This document shows, one piece after another, positions 7,423 to 16,114 of a DNA stretch of 64,000 bases. The position numbers were made by a program, and so were the translations under genes. The DNA is from Sphingomicrobium flavum (lineage in GTDB: Bacteria; Pseudomonadota; Alphaproteobacteria; Sphingomonadales; Sphingomonadaceae): assembly GCF_024721605.1 (NCBI RefSeq), contig NZ_CP102630.1, forward strand, positions 372,001 through 436,000. The letters are read 5' to 3'. Position 1 is the stretch's first letter, and each line of letters begins with the position of its first letter. The notes under the pieces were generated by a model. It was not told the origin of the DNA. It ran no database searches and saw only the letters and a program-made list of their open reading frames with translations.

Positions 7423-9801
7423 CTAGCTGTCGCTCTTGCCGGTTTCCTTCTTGGCGGCGGGCTTTTTCTTGGGCGCCGCTTTCTTGGCCTCGGCCTTTTG
7501 CTTGGCCGGCGGCTTGCGCTTGGGTTTGGGCGGGGTCGGCACGATTTCGAAGGCCGGCTGGCCGTCCTTAATATGCACCTTCACCTCGCCGCCATCGACA
7601 AGCTTGCCGAACAACAGTTCCTCGGCCAGCGGCTGCTTGATCTTTTCCTGCACCAGGCGGCTCATCGGGCGGGCACCATAAAGCTTGTCATAGCCCTTGG
7701 TGACCAGCCATTCGCGCGCGTCCTTGTCGAGATCGATATGAACGTCGCGATCGGCCAACTGCAGTTCGAGCTGCAGGATGAACTTGTCGACGACGCGTGC
7801 GACCACGGCCGGTGGCAGGTAGCCGAACGGCACCACCGCATCGAGACGGTTGCGGAATTCGGGCGTGAACAATTTCTTGATCGCATCCTCCTGCACATCT
7901 TCGCGCGTGCTGGTGCCGAAACCGATGCTTTCGCGCGCCATGTCGGACGCGCCGGCATTGGTGGTCATGATCAGGATGACATTGCGGAAATCGACCGTCT
8001 TGCCGTGATGATCGGTCAGCTGGCCATTATCCATCACCTGAAGCAGGATGTTGAACAGGTCGGGATGCGCTTTCTCGATTTCGTCGAGCAGCACCACGCA
8101 GTGCGGGTTCTGGTCGATCGCGTCGGTCAGCAGGCCACCCTGATCGTAGCCGACATAGCCCGGCGGCGCGCCGATCAGGCGGCTGACCGAATGGCGCTCC
8201 ATATATTCGGACATGTCGAAGCGCTTCAATTCGATGCCTAGGATCATCGACAGCTGGCGCGCCACCTCGGTTTTGCCGACGCCGGTGGGGCCGCTGAACA
8301 GATAATTGCCGATGGGCTTGTTGGGCTCGCGCAGCCCCGCCCGCGCCAGCTTGATGGCGCTGGCCAGCTTCTCGATGGCGATATCCTGGCCGAACACCAC
8401 GCGCTTGAGATCGGCTTCCAGCGTCTCGAGCACGCGCTTGTCGTCGCTAGACACCGATTTGGGCGGGATGCGCGCCATGGTGGCGACCACAGCCTCGATC
8501 TCGGCGACATTGATGGTCTTGCGCCGCTTAGACACAGGCTTGAGCATCTGCATCGCGCCGACTTCATCGATCACGTCGATGGCCTTGTCGGGCAGCTTGC
8601 GGTCATGAATGTAGCGATCCGACAGCTCCACCGCCGACTTGATGGCATCGGGGGTGTAGCGCACGCCGTGATGCTCCTCGAAATTGCTTCGCAGTCCCAT
8701 CAGGATCTGGATCGTCTCGTCCACCGTGGGTTCGGTCACGTCGATCTTCTGGAACCGGCGCAGCAGCGCGCGATCCTTTTCGAAGTGATTGCGGAATTCC
8801 TTGTAGGTGGTCGACCCGATGCAGCGGATCGCGCCCGAGGACAGAGCGGGCTTCAGCAAGTTGGATGCATCCATCGCCCCGCCGCTGGTCGCGCCGGCAC
8901 CGATGACGGTATGGATTTCGTCGATGAAGAGGATCGCATCGGGCATCTTCTCCAGCTCGGTCACCACCTGCTTCAATCGCTCCTCGAAATCGCCGCGATA
9001 GCGCGTGCCCGCCAGCAATGCGCCCATGTCGAGCGCATAGATGACCGCGTCGTTGAGCACTTCGGGCACATCGCCCTCGATGATCTTGCGCGCCAGGCCC
9101 TCGGCAATTGCCGTTTTGCCCACGCCCGGATCACCCACATAAAGTGGGTTGTTCTTCGAACGGCGGCACAGGATCTGCACCGTGCGGTCGACCTCGTCGC
9201 CGCGCCCGATCAGCGGGTCGATCTTGCCGTCGCGCGCCTTCTTGTTGAGGTTGACGGTGAATTGCTGGAGCGCGCTCTCCTTCTTCTCGCCCGCCTTGAT
9301 CTCGACCTTCTCGTCGGGCCGGTCATCGTCATCGTCCGACTGCGGCCCGGGCTCCGCGCTCGAACCCTTGCCGACGCCATGCGAAATGAAGGTCACCGCG
9401 TCGAGGCGGCTCATATCCTGCTGCTGCAGGAAATAGACGGCATAGCTTTCGCGTTCGGAAAAGAGCGCAACCAGCATATTGCCGCCGGTCACTTCATCGC
9501 GGCCCGATGACTGGACGTGCAGGATGGCGCGCTGGACGACGCGGTTGAACCCGCTCGTCGCCGTCGGCTCGGTCGCGGTATCGTTGACCAAAGCGCCCAA
9601 TTCATTGTCGAGATAGGTTTTCACCGCCGCGCGCAGATCCTCGCGGTCCACCCCGCAGGCGACCATCACCTGGGCGGCATCGGGATCGTCGATCAACGCA
9701 ATCAGCAGATGTTCTAGCGTTGCATATTCATGCCGGCGGCGGCGCGCCTCTTCGAAGGCGCGGTGCAGTGTCTCTTCAAGCTGGGGCGCGAAAATGGCCA
9801 T
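7423..9801 (-). CDS. clpA: ClpA-type AAA+ unfoldase of the ClpAP protease
   Basis: Unfolds substrates, including N-degron proteins delivered by ClpS, and feeds them to ClpP in the cytosol. 792 aa: Clp N-domain (1-145), an acidic linker (DDDDD near 156-160), first AAA module with Walker A GDPGVGKT (K229), and second AAA module with GPTGVGKT and the conserved HHGKTVDFRNV segment. The last 34 residues are an unusual Lys/Ala/Pro-rich basic tail beyond the usual ClpA end. clpS is not adjacent in this window. It stands upstream of the S9 peptidase with 54 bases between. Confidence 0.96.
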   Translation of the reverse strand: MAIFAPQLEETLHRAFEEARRRRHEYATLEHLLIALIDDPDAAQVMVACGVDREDLRAAVKTYLDNELGALVNDTATEPTATSGFNRVVQRAILHVQSSGRDEVTGGNMLVALFSERESYAVYFLQQQDMSRLDAVTFISHGVGKGSSAEPGPQSDDDDDRPDEKVEIKAGEKKESALQQFTVNLNKKARDGKIDPLIGRGDEVDRTVQILCRRSKNNPLYVGDPGVGKTAIAEGLARKIIEGDVPEVLNDAVIYALDMGALLAGTRYRGDFEERLKQVVTELEKMPDAILFIDEIHTVIGAGATSGGAMDASNLLKPALSSGAIRCIGSTTYKEFRNHFEKDRALLRRFQKIDVTEPTVDETIQILMGLRSNFEEHHGVRYTPDAIKSAVELSDRYIHDRKLPDKAIDVIDEVGAMQMLKPVSKRRKTINVAEIEAVVATMARIPPKSVSSDDKRVLETLEADLKRVVFGQDIAIEKLASAIKLARAGLREPNKPIGNYLFSGPTGVGKTEVARQLSMILGIELKRFDMSEYMERHSVSRLIGAPPGYVGYDQGGLLTDAIDQNPHCVVLLDEIEKAHPDLFNILLQVMDNGQLTDHHGKTVDFRNVILIMTTNAGASDMARESIGFGTSTREDVQEDAIKKLFTPEFRNRLDAVVPFGYLPPAVVARVVDKFILQLELQLADRDVHIDLDKDAREWLVTKGYDKLYGARPMSRLVQEKIKQPLAEELLFGKLVDGGEVKVHIKDGQPAFEIVPTPPKPKRKPPAKQKAEAKKAAPKKKPAAKKETGKSDS

Positions 9802-9877
9802 TCAGTATTTCTCCTTGGTCCCAACCAACATCGGGACGGGTGGGGAGGGGTTCAAGGTCACTCGCCGCTGCACAGGC

Positions 9878-10072
9878 TCAACTCTTCTTGAACAGCGCGT
9901 CGGCGGCCGAAAGATGGCTCGACTTGCCGGCCTTATGGGCTTCGACACGGACAATCTCCGCCCTCAGCCTTGCCACCCTCTTGTCGAGCTCGTCGAGCGA
10001 CAGGGGGTCGAGATCCTCGCGGCCAATTTCGACGATCGGCTCACCGGGCTTGAAATCGTCTTCATCATCCAT
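9878..10072 (-). CDS. DUF1192 family small protein, 64 aa
   Basis: Small acidic protein typical of alphaproteobacteria: an acidic start (MDDEDDFKPGEP), a leucine/arginine helix (SLDELDKRVARLRAEIVRVEAHK) that looks like a short coiled coil, then an ADALFKK end. The family has no established function. It lies 76 bases upstream of clpA on the same strand and is divergent from the quinone oxidoreductase gene, with about 70 bases between them to hold both promoters. Confidence 0.85.
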   Translation of the reverse strand: MDDEDDFKPGEPIVEIGREDLDPLSLDELDKRVARLRAEIVRVEAHKAGKSSHLSAADALFKKS

Positions 10073-10143
10073 GTCGAGCAGCGTTGACCCTCATGCCGCC
10101 CAAGTCAATAAGTCGAATCGCCGATCCTGAAACGGAGATGTTT

Positions 10144-11139
10144 GTGCCCCTGCCCGACGTGATGCGTGCCGTAGCGATTGCCGAGGCTGGCGGCCCGGAA
10201 ATGCTGCGTATCGAACAGCGACCATTGCCCCATCCGGGGCCGGAAGAAGTGCTGATCAAGGTGGCGGCCGCGGGGGTGAACCGCCCCGACATTCTCCAGC
10301 GCATGGGCCTTTATCCGCCGCCGCCCGGCGCCAGCGACATTCCAGGCCTGGAAGTGGCGGGCGAAGTGGTCGATGCCGGCCAATTGGCGCGCCAGCTGAC
10401 GGGCAAGCGTGTCTGCGCACTAGTGCCAGGCGGCGGCTATGCCGATTATTGCGTGGCGGACATGGGCAGCTGCCTCATCGTGCCTGAAGTGCTGACCAGC
10501 GAAGAAGCCGCCGCGATGCCGGAAACGCTTTTCACCGTCTGGGTCAATCTGTTCGAGCGCGGCTTTGCCGCAGAAGGCGACAAGGTGCTGGTCCATGGCG
10601 GCACCAGTGGCATCGGCACGATGGCGATCAAGCTGGCGGGTCTGTTCGGGCTCGACATTGCGGTCACCTGCGGCAGCGATGACAAATGCGCCGCCGCGCT
10701 CGACCATGGGGCGCAGCTGGCGATCAATTACAAGGACAGCGATTTCGTCGATGCCATCGACCGCTGGACCGGGGGCAGGGGCGTGGATGTGGTGCTCGAC
10801 ATGGTCGGCGGCGACTATCTGCCGCGCAACCTGGCCTGCCTTGCCGATGATGGCCGCCATGTCTCGATCGCCTTTCAGCGCGGCAAGGAGGCGAGTGTCG
10901 ACATCATGGACATGATGCGCCGCCGCCTGACGTTGACAGGATCGACGCTGAGAGCCCGCGAACAGGCCTTCAAGACAATGGTGGCCGACGAATTGCGCGC
11001 CCATGTCTGGCCCTATGTCGAAGGAGGCAGGCTGAAGCCCGTGATGGACCAGAGCTTCGCCCTGGAAGACGCCGCCAAGGCTCATGCCCGCATGCAGGCG
11101 GGCGATCATGTCGGCAAGATCGTGCTGGTGACCGGCTAG
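10144..11139 (+). CDS. NAD(P)H quinone oxidoreductase, PIG3-like zinc-independent MDR protein
   Basis: About 331 aa medium-chain dehydrogenase/reductase. N domain carries AAGVNRPDILQRMGLYPPPPG, typical of the PIG3/TP53I3 quinone reductases; the Rossmann segment LVHGGTSGIGTMAIKLA binds NADPH and GGRGVDVVLDMVGGDYL follows. No structural zinc cysteines. GTG at 10144 is spaced correctly from GGAG; ATG at 10138 or 10162 are alternatives. Predicted cytosolic two-electron reductase of quinones or enones. It converges on the Lrp-type regulator with a four-base stop overlap (CTAG). Confidence 0.9.
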   Translation: MPLPDVMRAVAIAEAGGPEMLRIEQRPLPHPGPEEVLIKVAAAGVNRPDILQRMGLYPPPPGASDIPGLEVAGEVVDAGQLARQLTGKRVCALVPGGGYADYCVADMGSCLIVPEVLTSEEAAAMPETLFTVWVNLFERGFAAEGDKVLVHGGTSGIGTMAIKLAGLFGLDIAVTCGSDDKCAAALDHGAQLAINYKDSDFVDAIDRWTGGRGVDVVLDMVGGDYLPRNLACLADDGRHVSIAFQRGKEASVDIMDMMRRRLTLTGSTLRAREQAFKTMVADELRAHVWPYVEGGRLKPVMDQSFALEDAAKAHARMQAGDHVGKIVLVTG

Positions 11140-11597
11140 GGTTTCCGAAACACCCGGCTGTCCTTCACCTGCATCAGCGAGAAGCTGGTATCGATGGCCG
11201 ACACGCCCGGGATTTCGTGGATTTCCTCGCGCATGAAGCGCTCGTAATCCTGCAGGCTGGCAGCCATCACGCGCAGGAGGTAATCGGCGCTGCCGGTCAG
11301 CAAATGGCATTCGATGACCTCGGGCAGCGCACGGATCGCGGCTTCGAATGTATCCACCACATCGCGCTTGTGCCGCTTGAGCGTGATGCGCACGAACAGG
11401 GTCAGCGGCAAGCCATATTTTTGCTGGTCCACCACTGCGGCATAGCCCTTGATGACACCCGCCTCTTCCAGCTGGCGGATGCGCCGCAGGCAGGGGGAAG
11501 GGGACAGGTTGACCTTCTCCGCAAGTGCAAGATTGGATTGGCGACCGTCCGCCTGCAATTCACGAATGATGGCAATATCTGTCTTATCGAGCTTCAT
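11136..11597 (-). CDS. Lrp/AsnC-family transcriptional regulator, likely controlling methionine gamma-lyase
   Basis: 153 aa: N-terminal winged helix (DIAIIRELQADGRQSNLALA, recognition part LSPSPCLRRIRQLE) and C-terminal RAM/AsnC ligand domain (VIECHLLTGSADYLLRV). Start at 11597 (MKLDKTDIA) fits the family; in-frame extensions upstream do not. It is divergent from the methionine gamma-lyase gene, the arrangement of Pseudomonas putida mdeR and mdeA, where MdeR is an Lrp-type activator. A near-consensus Lrp site lies 3 bases before its own start, so autoregulation is likely. The effector is inferred to be methionine or a related amino acid. Confidence 0.9.
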   Translation of the reverse strand: MKLDKTDIAIIRELQADGRQSNLALAEKVNLSPSPCLRRIRQLEEAGVIKGYAAVVDQQKYGLPLTLFVRITLKRHKRDVVDTFEAAIRALPEVIECHLLTGSADYLLRVMAASLQDYERFMREEIHEIPGVSAIDTSFSLMQVKDSRVFRKP

Positions 11598-11600
11598 ACT

Positions 11601-11615
11601 TAGCATAATATGCCA
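11601..11615. promoter_or_regulatory. Lrp-type operator in the regulator/methionine gamma-lyase intergenic region
   Basis: The + strand carries a 15-base element centred on the palindrome GCATA-A-TATGC. It matches 13 of 15 positions of the Lrp consensus YAGHAWATTWTDCTR. It overlaps the leader of the Lrp-type gene and lies about 55 bases before the -10 of the lyase gene. The match is counted by eye; binding is inferred. Confidence 0.6.
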
Positions 11616-11668
11616 AGTTACGCGAAAATCATAGTATTGTTTGATAGCACCTGTCGTGCTTTGCGACC

Positions 11669-11674
11669 TATAAT
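11669..11674 (+). promoter_or_regulatory. -10 element of the methionine gamma-lyase promoter
   Basis: Perfect TATAAT hexamer 57 bases before the chosen lyase start. No good -35 sits at 17 bases, which fits a promoter that needs an activator. Transcription would begin near 11681, exactly where another in-frame ATG lies, so a leaderless start there is possible. Confidence 0.5.
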
Positions 11675-11731
11675 GCTCCCATGGCCACAAAGTTCATCGA
11701 AGCGCTCGTACGCGCGCAGCAGGATACCGCA

Positions 11732-12916
11732 ATGCACAAGGCGGTTGATCATGATTTCTCCACGCTGGCGATCCATGCCGGCTATGACCCGGCCGATGAA
11801 CAGGGCGCGCTCTGCCCGCCGCTGCACCTGTCGTCGACCTTCACCACCCCCGATGCGCAGCTGCTCGGAGATCGATTTGCAGGCGAAGCGCAGGGCCATA
11901 TATATTCGCGCATTTCCAATCCCACCGTCGCCTTGCTGGAAGAGCGGATGGCCGTGCTGGAGGGCGCCGAAGCCGCGCTCGGCACCGGCTCGGGCATGGG
12001 CGCGATCAGCGCTGCGCTGTGGACGCTGCTTGAGCCCGGTGACGAAATCATCGCCGACAGCACGCTCTATGGCTGCACCTTCGCGCTGCTGAACCATGGT
12101 CTTGCCAAATTCGGCATCAAGGTGCGCCATGTCGACCTGTCCGATCCGCAGGCGCTGGCCGATGTGATCAGCGACAAGACGCGCATCGTCTATTTCGAAA
12201 CGCCGGCCAATCCCAACATGCGGATCGTCGATATCGCCGCCATCAGCGCGATTGCCCGCGCGGCAGGTGCCATCACGCTGGTCGACAATACCTATGCCAC
12301 GCCTTACCTCACCCGCCCGATCGGTTTTGGCGCGGACCTGGTGGTGCATAGCGCCACCAAATATCTTGGCGGTCACGGCGATGTCGTCGCCGGTGTCGTG
12401 GCGGGCTCGAAAGAGCTGATCGACCGCATTCGCATGGAGGGCCTCAAGGACATGACCGGATCGGTCATGAACCCCTTTGCTGCCATGCTGGTGCTGCGCG
12501 GCGTGAAGACGCTGCCTCTTCGCATGAATCGCCATTCGTCCAGCGCCGCCATCATCGCCCGCTGGCTCGATGACCATGCCAATGTCGCTGCCGTCCATTT
12601 TCCGGGCCTCGATAGCCATGCCGGCCATGCCATCGCGCGCCGTCAGATGGCCGATTTCGGCGGCATGATCGCGTTTGAACTGAAGGGCGGCAAGCAGGCC
12701 GGTCTCGACCTTATCGCGGGTCTCGATCTCATCCATTGCGCGGTCAGCCTGGGCGATGCGGAAACGCTGATCCAGCATCCCGCCTCGATGACCCATTCGA
12801 CCTATACGTCCGAGGAACGCGCGCTCCACGGCATCTCCGAAGGGCTGGTGCGTCTCTCGATTGGTCTTGAGGCGCCCGAAGATCTCATCGCCGATCTTGA
12901 TAAAGCGCTCGCCTGA
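11732..12916 (+). CDS. mdeA: Methionine gamma-lyase (PLP-dependent Cys/Met metabolism enzyme)
   Basis: Converts methionine to methanethiol, 2-oxobutyrate and ammonia. 394 aa from ATG 11732, preceded by AGGA; ATG 11681 would add 17 residues. The PLP lysine lies in SATKYLGGHGD and the phosphate-binding GSGMGAIS loop is present. The cysteine of LYGCTFALL, diagnostic of methionine gamma-lyase rather than cystathionine lyases, is kept, and the whole C-terminal half (LKDMTGSV, SLGDAETLIQHPASMTHS, EGLVRLSIGLE) closely follows the P. putida enzyme as I recall it. Divergent from its probable Lrp-type regulator and closed by an intrinsic terminator. Confidence 0.9.
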   Translation: MHKAVDHDFSTLAIHAGYDPADEQGALCPPLHLSSTFTTPDAQLLGDRFAGEAQGHIYSRISNPTVALLEERMAVLEGAEAALGTGSGMGAISAALWTLLEPGDEIIADSTLYGCTFALLNHGLAKFGIKVRHVDLSDPQALADVISDKTRIVYFETPANPNMRIVDIAAISAIARAAGAITLVDNTYATPYLTRPIGFGADLVVHSATKYLGGHGDVVAGVVAGSKELIDRIRMEGLKDMTGSVMNPFAAMLVLRGVKTLPLRMNRHSSSAAIIARWLDDHANVAAVHFPGLDSHAGHAIARRQMADFGGMIAFELKGGKQAGLDLIAGLDLIHCAVSLGDAETLIQHPASMTHSTYTSEERALHGISEGLVRLSIGLEAPEDLIADLDKALA

Positions 12917-12961
12917 CCCTTGCCCTTCGGCGCATTAGCGCTTAAATCGCCTGACATATCC

Positions 12962-12995
12962 GGCCGCTCCGAAAAGGGGCGGCCCTTTCTATTTC
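12962..12995 (+). terminator. Intrinsic terminator after methionine gamma-lyase
   Basis: 9-bp stem GGCCGCTCC / GGGGCGGCC (one G-T pair) with a GAAAA loop, followed by CTTTCTATTT on the + strand. It sits between the lyase and trcR and separates the two units. Confidence 0.8.
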
Positions 12996-13008
12996 TAGGA
13001 GTCACGTC

Positions 13009-13716
13009 ATGGCCCAGCCCCTGATGCCCCACGCCACCGCTTCATGGCTTGTCGACAATACCGCCTTGAGCTTCACCCAGATCGCCGATTTTTGCGGTCT
13101 CCACATTCTTGAAGTCCAGGCCATGGCCGACGATACGGCCACGACCAAGCTGACCGGCCGCGACCCCATTCGCGCGGGCGAACTGACGCATGAGGAAATC
13201 GAGAAAGGCCAGGCCGATCCCGATTACGAACTCAAGATGATCAAGGCGCCCGAAGCCGTCACCCGCACCAAGGGCCCGCGCTACACGCCGGTCTCGAAGC
13301 GCCAGGACAAGCCCGACGGCATCGCCTGGCTGATCAAGAACCACCCTGAACTGTCCGATGGCCAGATCGGCAAGCTGATCGGCACCACCCGCACCACCAT
13401 CGGCGCGATCAAGGATCGCACCCACTGGAACATGGCCAATATCCAGCCCAAGGATCCGGTCACGCTCGGCCTCACCACCCAGCGCGAGCTGGACGCTGCG
13501 GTCGCCAAGGCGGCCAAGAAGGCCGGCACCGATGCGGTCAAGCCGGATGCCACGATCGAACATGATCGCGAAGCGCTGATCACCCAGCTGCGCCAGGAAC
13601 GCGAAACCGCGGCCCGCGAAGCTGAAGAAGCGCTGGCCGCCGAAGAAGCCGCCGCCAATGGCGAAGATATCTCGGACGAGATCGTTCCCGGCATCAAGGA
13701 CCCGTTCAAGCATTGA
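13009..13716 (+). CDS. trcR: TrcR-type cell cycle transcriptional regulator (DUF1013)
   Basis: 235 aa, alphaproteobacteria-specific family. Two helix-turn-helix-like units are visible: WLVDNTALSFTQIADFCGLH (about residues 13-33) and WLIKNHPELSDGQIGKLIGT followed by TRTTIGAIKDRTHWN (about 106-140). The middle has the family motif DPDYELKMIKAPEAV. The C-terminal 50 residues are a charged Glu/Ala coiled coil. Family members are named TrcR from Caulobacter work and are nearly always retained in the class. ATG 13009 follows TAGGAG. Transcribed alone or with xseB 31 bases downstream. Confidence 0.88.
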   Translation: MAQPLMPHATASWLVDNTALSFTQIADFCGLHILEVQAMADDTATTKLTGRDPIRAGELTHEEIEKGQADPDYELKMIKAPEAVTRTKGPRYTPVSKRQDKPDGIAWLIKNHPELSDGQIGKLIGTTRTTIGAIKDRTHWNMANIQPKDPVTLGLTTQRELDAAVAKAAKKAGTDAVKPDATIEHDREALITQLRQERETAAREAEEALAAEEAAANGEDISDEIVPGIKDPFKH

Positions 13717-13747
13717 TTAGCGGCGCTACAGGCGTCACAGTCAGTCC

Positions 13748-13990
13748 ATGACCGATCAGCCAGTACATGAGATGGATTTCGAGACGGCGCTGGCCGAGCT
13801 CGAATCTATTGTGCGCACCTTGGAAGCGGGCGATGCCCCGCTCGACACGTCCATCGCGCTTTATCAGCGCGCCGATGCCCTGAAAAAGCATTGTGAAACC
13901 CGCCTCAAATCGGCGCGCGAGCGGATCGAGAAGATCACGCTCGATGCCGATGGCCAGCCGACCGGCGTCGAAGCCTTCGATGCCGACTGA
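13748..13990 (+). CDS. xseB: Exodeoxyribonuclease VII small subunit
   Basis: 80 aa, the usual size. Shows the XseB pattern: [19 protein letters not shown], then [16 protein letters not shown] and [12 protein letters not shown]. Several small subunits bind one XseA and help degrade single-stranded DNA. Its last 11 bases overlap the start of ispA, a common coupling. xseA is not in the window. Confidence 0.96.
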   Translation: MTDQPVHEMDFETALAELESIVRTLEAGDAPLDTSIALYQRADALKKHCETRLKSARERIEKITLDADGQPTGVEAFDAD

Positions 13991-14894
13991 ATCGGTGGCC
14001 AGCCTCCCGCCCTTACTGTCCAGCGAAGCGGCGCGGGTTGCCGACAAGGTCGACGGCCTGTTCGGCAAGTTGCTCGCCCCACCGGGCGACCGCCGCGATC
14101 GTCTCTATCTGGCCATGGCCCACGCTGCGATTGGCGGCGGCAAACGGATGCGTCCCTTGCTCACCGTGGCCGCCAGCCGCCTGTTCGGCATTGAAGAGGA
14201 TCGCGCCATTCGCGTTGGCACCGCGATCGAATGCATCCATGTCTATTCGCTGATCCATGACGATCTGCCCTGTATGGACGATGACGATCTGCGCCGCGGC
14301 AAGCCAACGACGCACAAAGCCTTCGACGAAGCGACCGCCGTGCTGGCGGGCGACAGCCTGCACGATCTGGCCTTCGACATCCTGTCCGATCCCGCCACGC
14401 ATGAGCGCCCGCTGGTCCGCGTCGAGCTGATCCGCGCGCTCGCGCATGCTTCGGGGCCGGCCGGCATGGCAGGCGGCCAGATGATGGATCTGGCGGCCGA
14501 GGGTGAGACGCTCGATCTGGGCGCCATCACCCGCCTGCAGCAGCTCAAGACCGGCGCACTCATCGAATATTCGGTCGAGGCCGCCTGCATTCTGGGCAAG
14601 CTGCCCGAAGACAGGCGCACGCCATATCGCGGCTATGCGCGCAATGTCGGGCTGGCCTTCCAGATTGCTGATGATCTCATCGATCATTCGGGCGATGAGG
14701 AAGCCGCCGGCAAGCGCGTCGGCAAGGATGCCGATATGGGCAAGGCGACCTTCGTGTCCTTGCTCGGCGAGGGTCGCGCCCGGGAACAGGCGCGGGTACT
14801 GGTCGATCAGGCGATCGAGCATCTGCAGGATCATGGCGATGAAGCCGACCTGCTGCGCGCCATAGCCCGCTATGCCGTGGAAAGGGACCGCTAA
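13980..14894 (+). CDS. ispA: Polyprenyl (farnesyl/geranyl) diphosphate synthase
   Basis: 304 aa E-type short-chain prenyltransferase. First aspartate-rich motif in [20 protein letters not shown], second in [15 protein letters not shown], and the GGKRMRPLL substrate site near residue 45. Makes farnesyl diphosphate from IPP and DMAPP, feeding undecaprenyl phosphate, quinones and carotenoids. Start at 13980 overlaps xseB and opens at [11 protein letters not shown]. Unlike many bacteria, dxs does not follow; coaD starts one base after the stop. Confidence 0.95.
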   Translation: MPTESVASLPPLLSSEAARVADKVDGLFGKLLAPPGDRRDRLYLAMAHAAIGGGKRMRPLLTVAASRLFGIEEDRAIRVGTAIECIHVYSLIHDDLPCMDDDDLRRGKPTTHKAFDEATAVLAGDSLHDLAFDILSDPATHERPLVRVELIRALAHASGPAGMAGGQMMDLAAEGETLDLGAITRLQQLKTGALIEYSVEAACILGKLPEDRRTPYRGYARNVGLAFQIADDLIDHSGDEEAAGKRVGKDADMGKATFVSLLGEGRAREQARVLVDQAIEHLQDHGDEADLLRAIARYAVERDR

Positions 14895-14895
14895 C

Positions 14896-15390
14896 ATGCG
14901 CATCGGCGTCTATCCTGGAACCTTCGATCCCATCACGCTGGGGCATCTCGACATCATCCAGCGCGCCACGCGGCTGGTCGACAAGCTGGTGATCGGCGTC
15001 ACCACCAACCCGGCCAAGAGCCCGATGTTCTCGGTCGAGGAGCGCGTGGAAATGGTGACCCGCGAAACCGCACATCTGTCGGGCGCGGTTGAGGTGGTCA
15101 CCTTCAATTCGCTGCTGATGGATTTCGCCGCCGCGCAAAACGCCTCGCTCATCGTGCGCGGGCTGCGCGCAGTTGCCGATTTCGAATATGAATATCAGAT
15201 GGCGGGGATGAACCAGCAGTTGAACGACCAGATCGAGACCGTCTTCCTGATGGCAGATGTGTCGCTCCAGCCCATCGCTTCGCGGCTGGTCAAGGAAATC
15301 GCCCGTTATAACGGCCCCATCGACAAGTTCGTGCCCGCCGGTGTTGCCCGCGACGTGGCCGCTCGGCTGGCCGAAGAACGGGCCAGCTAG
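14896..15390 (+). CDS. coaD: Phosphopantetheine adenylyltransferase
   Basis: 164 aa; transfers AMP to 4'-phosphopantetheine in coenzyme A synthesis. Nucleotidyltransferase motif TFDPITLGHLDII (with the T/HxGH signature) at the N terminus, VTTNPAKSPMFS and RGLRAVADFEYEYQMA typical of CoaD. Start at 14896 (MRIGVYPG) one base after the ispA stop, so the two are probably translated together. Confidence 0.97.
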   Translation: MRIGVYPGTFDPITLGHLDIIQRATRLVDKLVIGVTTNPAKSPMFSVEERVEMVTRETAHLSGAVEVVTFNSLLMDFAAAQNASLIVRGLRAVADFEYEYQMAGMNQQLNDQIETVFLMADVSLQPIASRLVKEIARYNGPIDKFVPAGVARDVAARLAEERAS

Positions 15391-15472
15391 GGTTCATCTT
15401 TTTCACATTAGTGGCTTGGCGAACGGGCGGCGCTCTTGCTAGCAGTCGCCGTGCGTCCAGTGGAGGGGTTTA

Positions 15473-16114
15473 ATGATTAAGACATTGTTCGGCTTGGCTT
15501 TTGCGGCATTCGCCATGGCGCCCGTGGCAGCGCAGCAGCCCTTCACCGTGCTCACCCACAAGGCGCCGGCCGAAATCGCCGAGGATCCGGCCAACCGGCT
15601 GACCCTGCAGCTGTCCAACGGCGGCACCGTGGTGATCCAGTTGCGTCCCGACGCCGCGCCCAACCATGTCTATCGCATCCAGCAACTGGCCAGCTCGGGC
15701 TTCTATAACGGGGTGATCTTCCACCGCGTCATCGCCGAGTTCATGGCCCAGGGCGGCGATCCTACTGGCACCGGCCAGGGCGGCAGCCCGCTGCCCGACC
15801 TCAAGGCCGAATTCAATCGCCTTCCCCATGTGCGCGGCACCTTTGCCATGGCTCGCACGCCCGACAGCAATGACAGCGCCAACAGCCAGTTCTACATTGT
15901 GCTGCATCCGCGCTTCAATCTGGACCGCGACTATACCGTGATGGGCCGCGTGATCTCGGGCATGCAGGCAGTCGACAATATTGCGGTCGGCGAGCCCCCG
16001 GCCAATCCGACCGTGATCGTCAGCGCCACCATCGGCGGTCCGCTGCCCGCGCCGCCTGCGGCGCCTGCAGAGGCGCCGGTTGCTGCCAGCGAAGAAACTG
16101 CATCGGCCCAATAA
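15473..16114 (+). CDS. Exported cyclophilin-type peptidyl-prolyl isomerase
   Basis: 213 aa. Signal peptide [20 protein letters not shown] with cleavage near residue 20, then a cyclophilin domain: [24 protein letters not shown] with the catalytic arginine in FHRV, TFAMART and [14 protein letters not shown] segments. The last 25 residues are an Ala/Pro linker-like tail. Folds periplasmic proteins by turning X-Pro bonds. A good ribosome site (GGAGGGG) precedes ATG 15473, and its TAA overlaps the queA ATG (TAATG). Confidence 0.93.
   Translation: MIKTLFGLAFAAFAMAPVAAQQPFTVLTHKAPAEIAEDPANRLTLQLSNGGTVVIQLRPDAAPNHVYRIQQLASSGFYNGVIFHRVIAEFMAQGGDPTGTGQGGSPLPDLKAEFNRLPHVRGTFAMARTPDSNDSANSQFYIVLHPRFNLDRDYTVMGRVISGMQAVDNIAVGEPPANPTVIVSATIGGPLPAPPAAPAEAPVAASEETASAQ

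Noticed and set aside
7024-8241. 405-codon open frame opposite S9 peptidase and clpA
   Set aside because: It crosses the border of two real genes and has a low-complexity translation; shadow frame.
11732-12916. Cystathionine gamma-lyase or O-succinylhomoserine sulfhydrylase as product
   Set aside because: The cysteine in LYGCTF and the C-terminal sequence follow methionine gamma-lyase, and the divergent Lrp-type regulator supports this.
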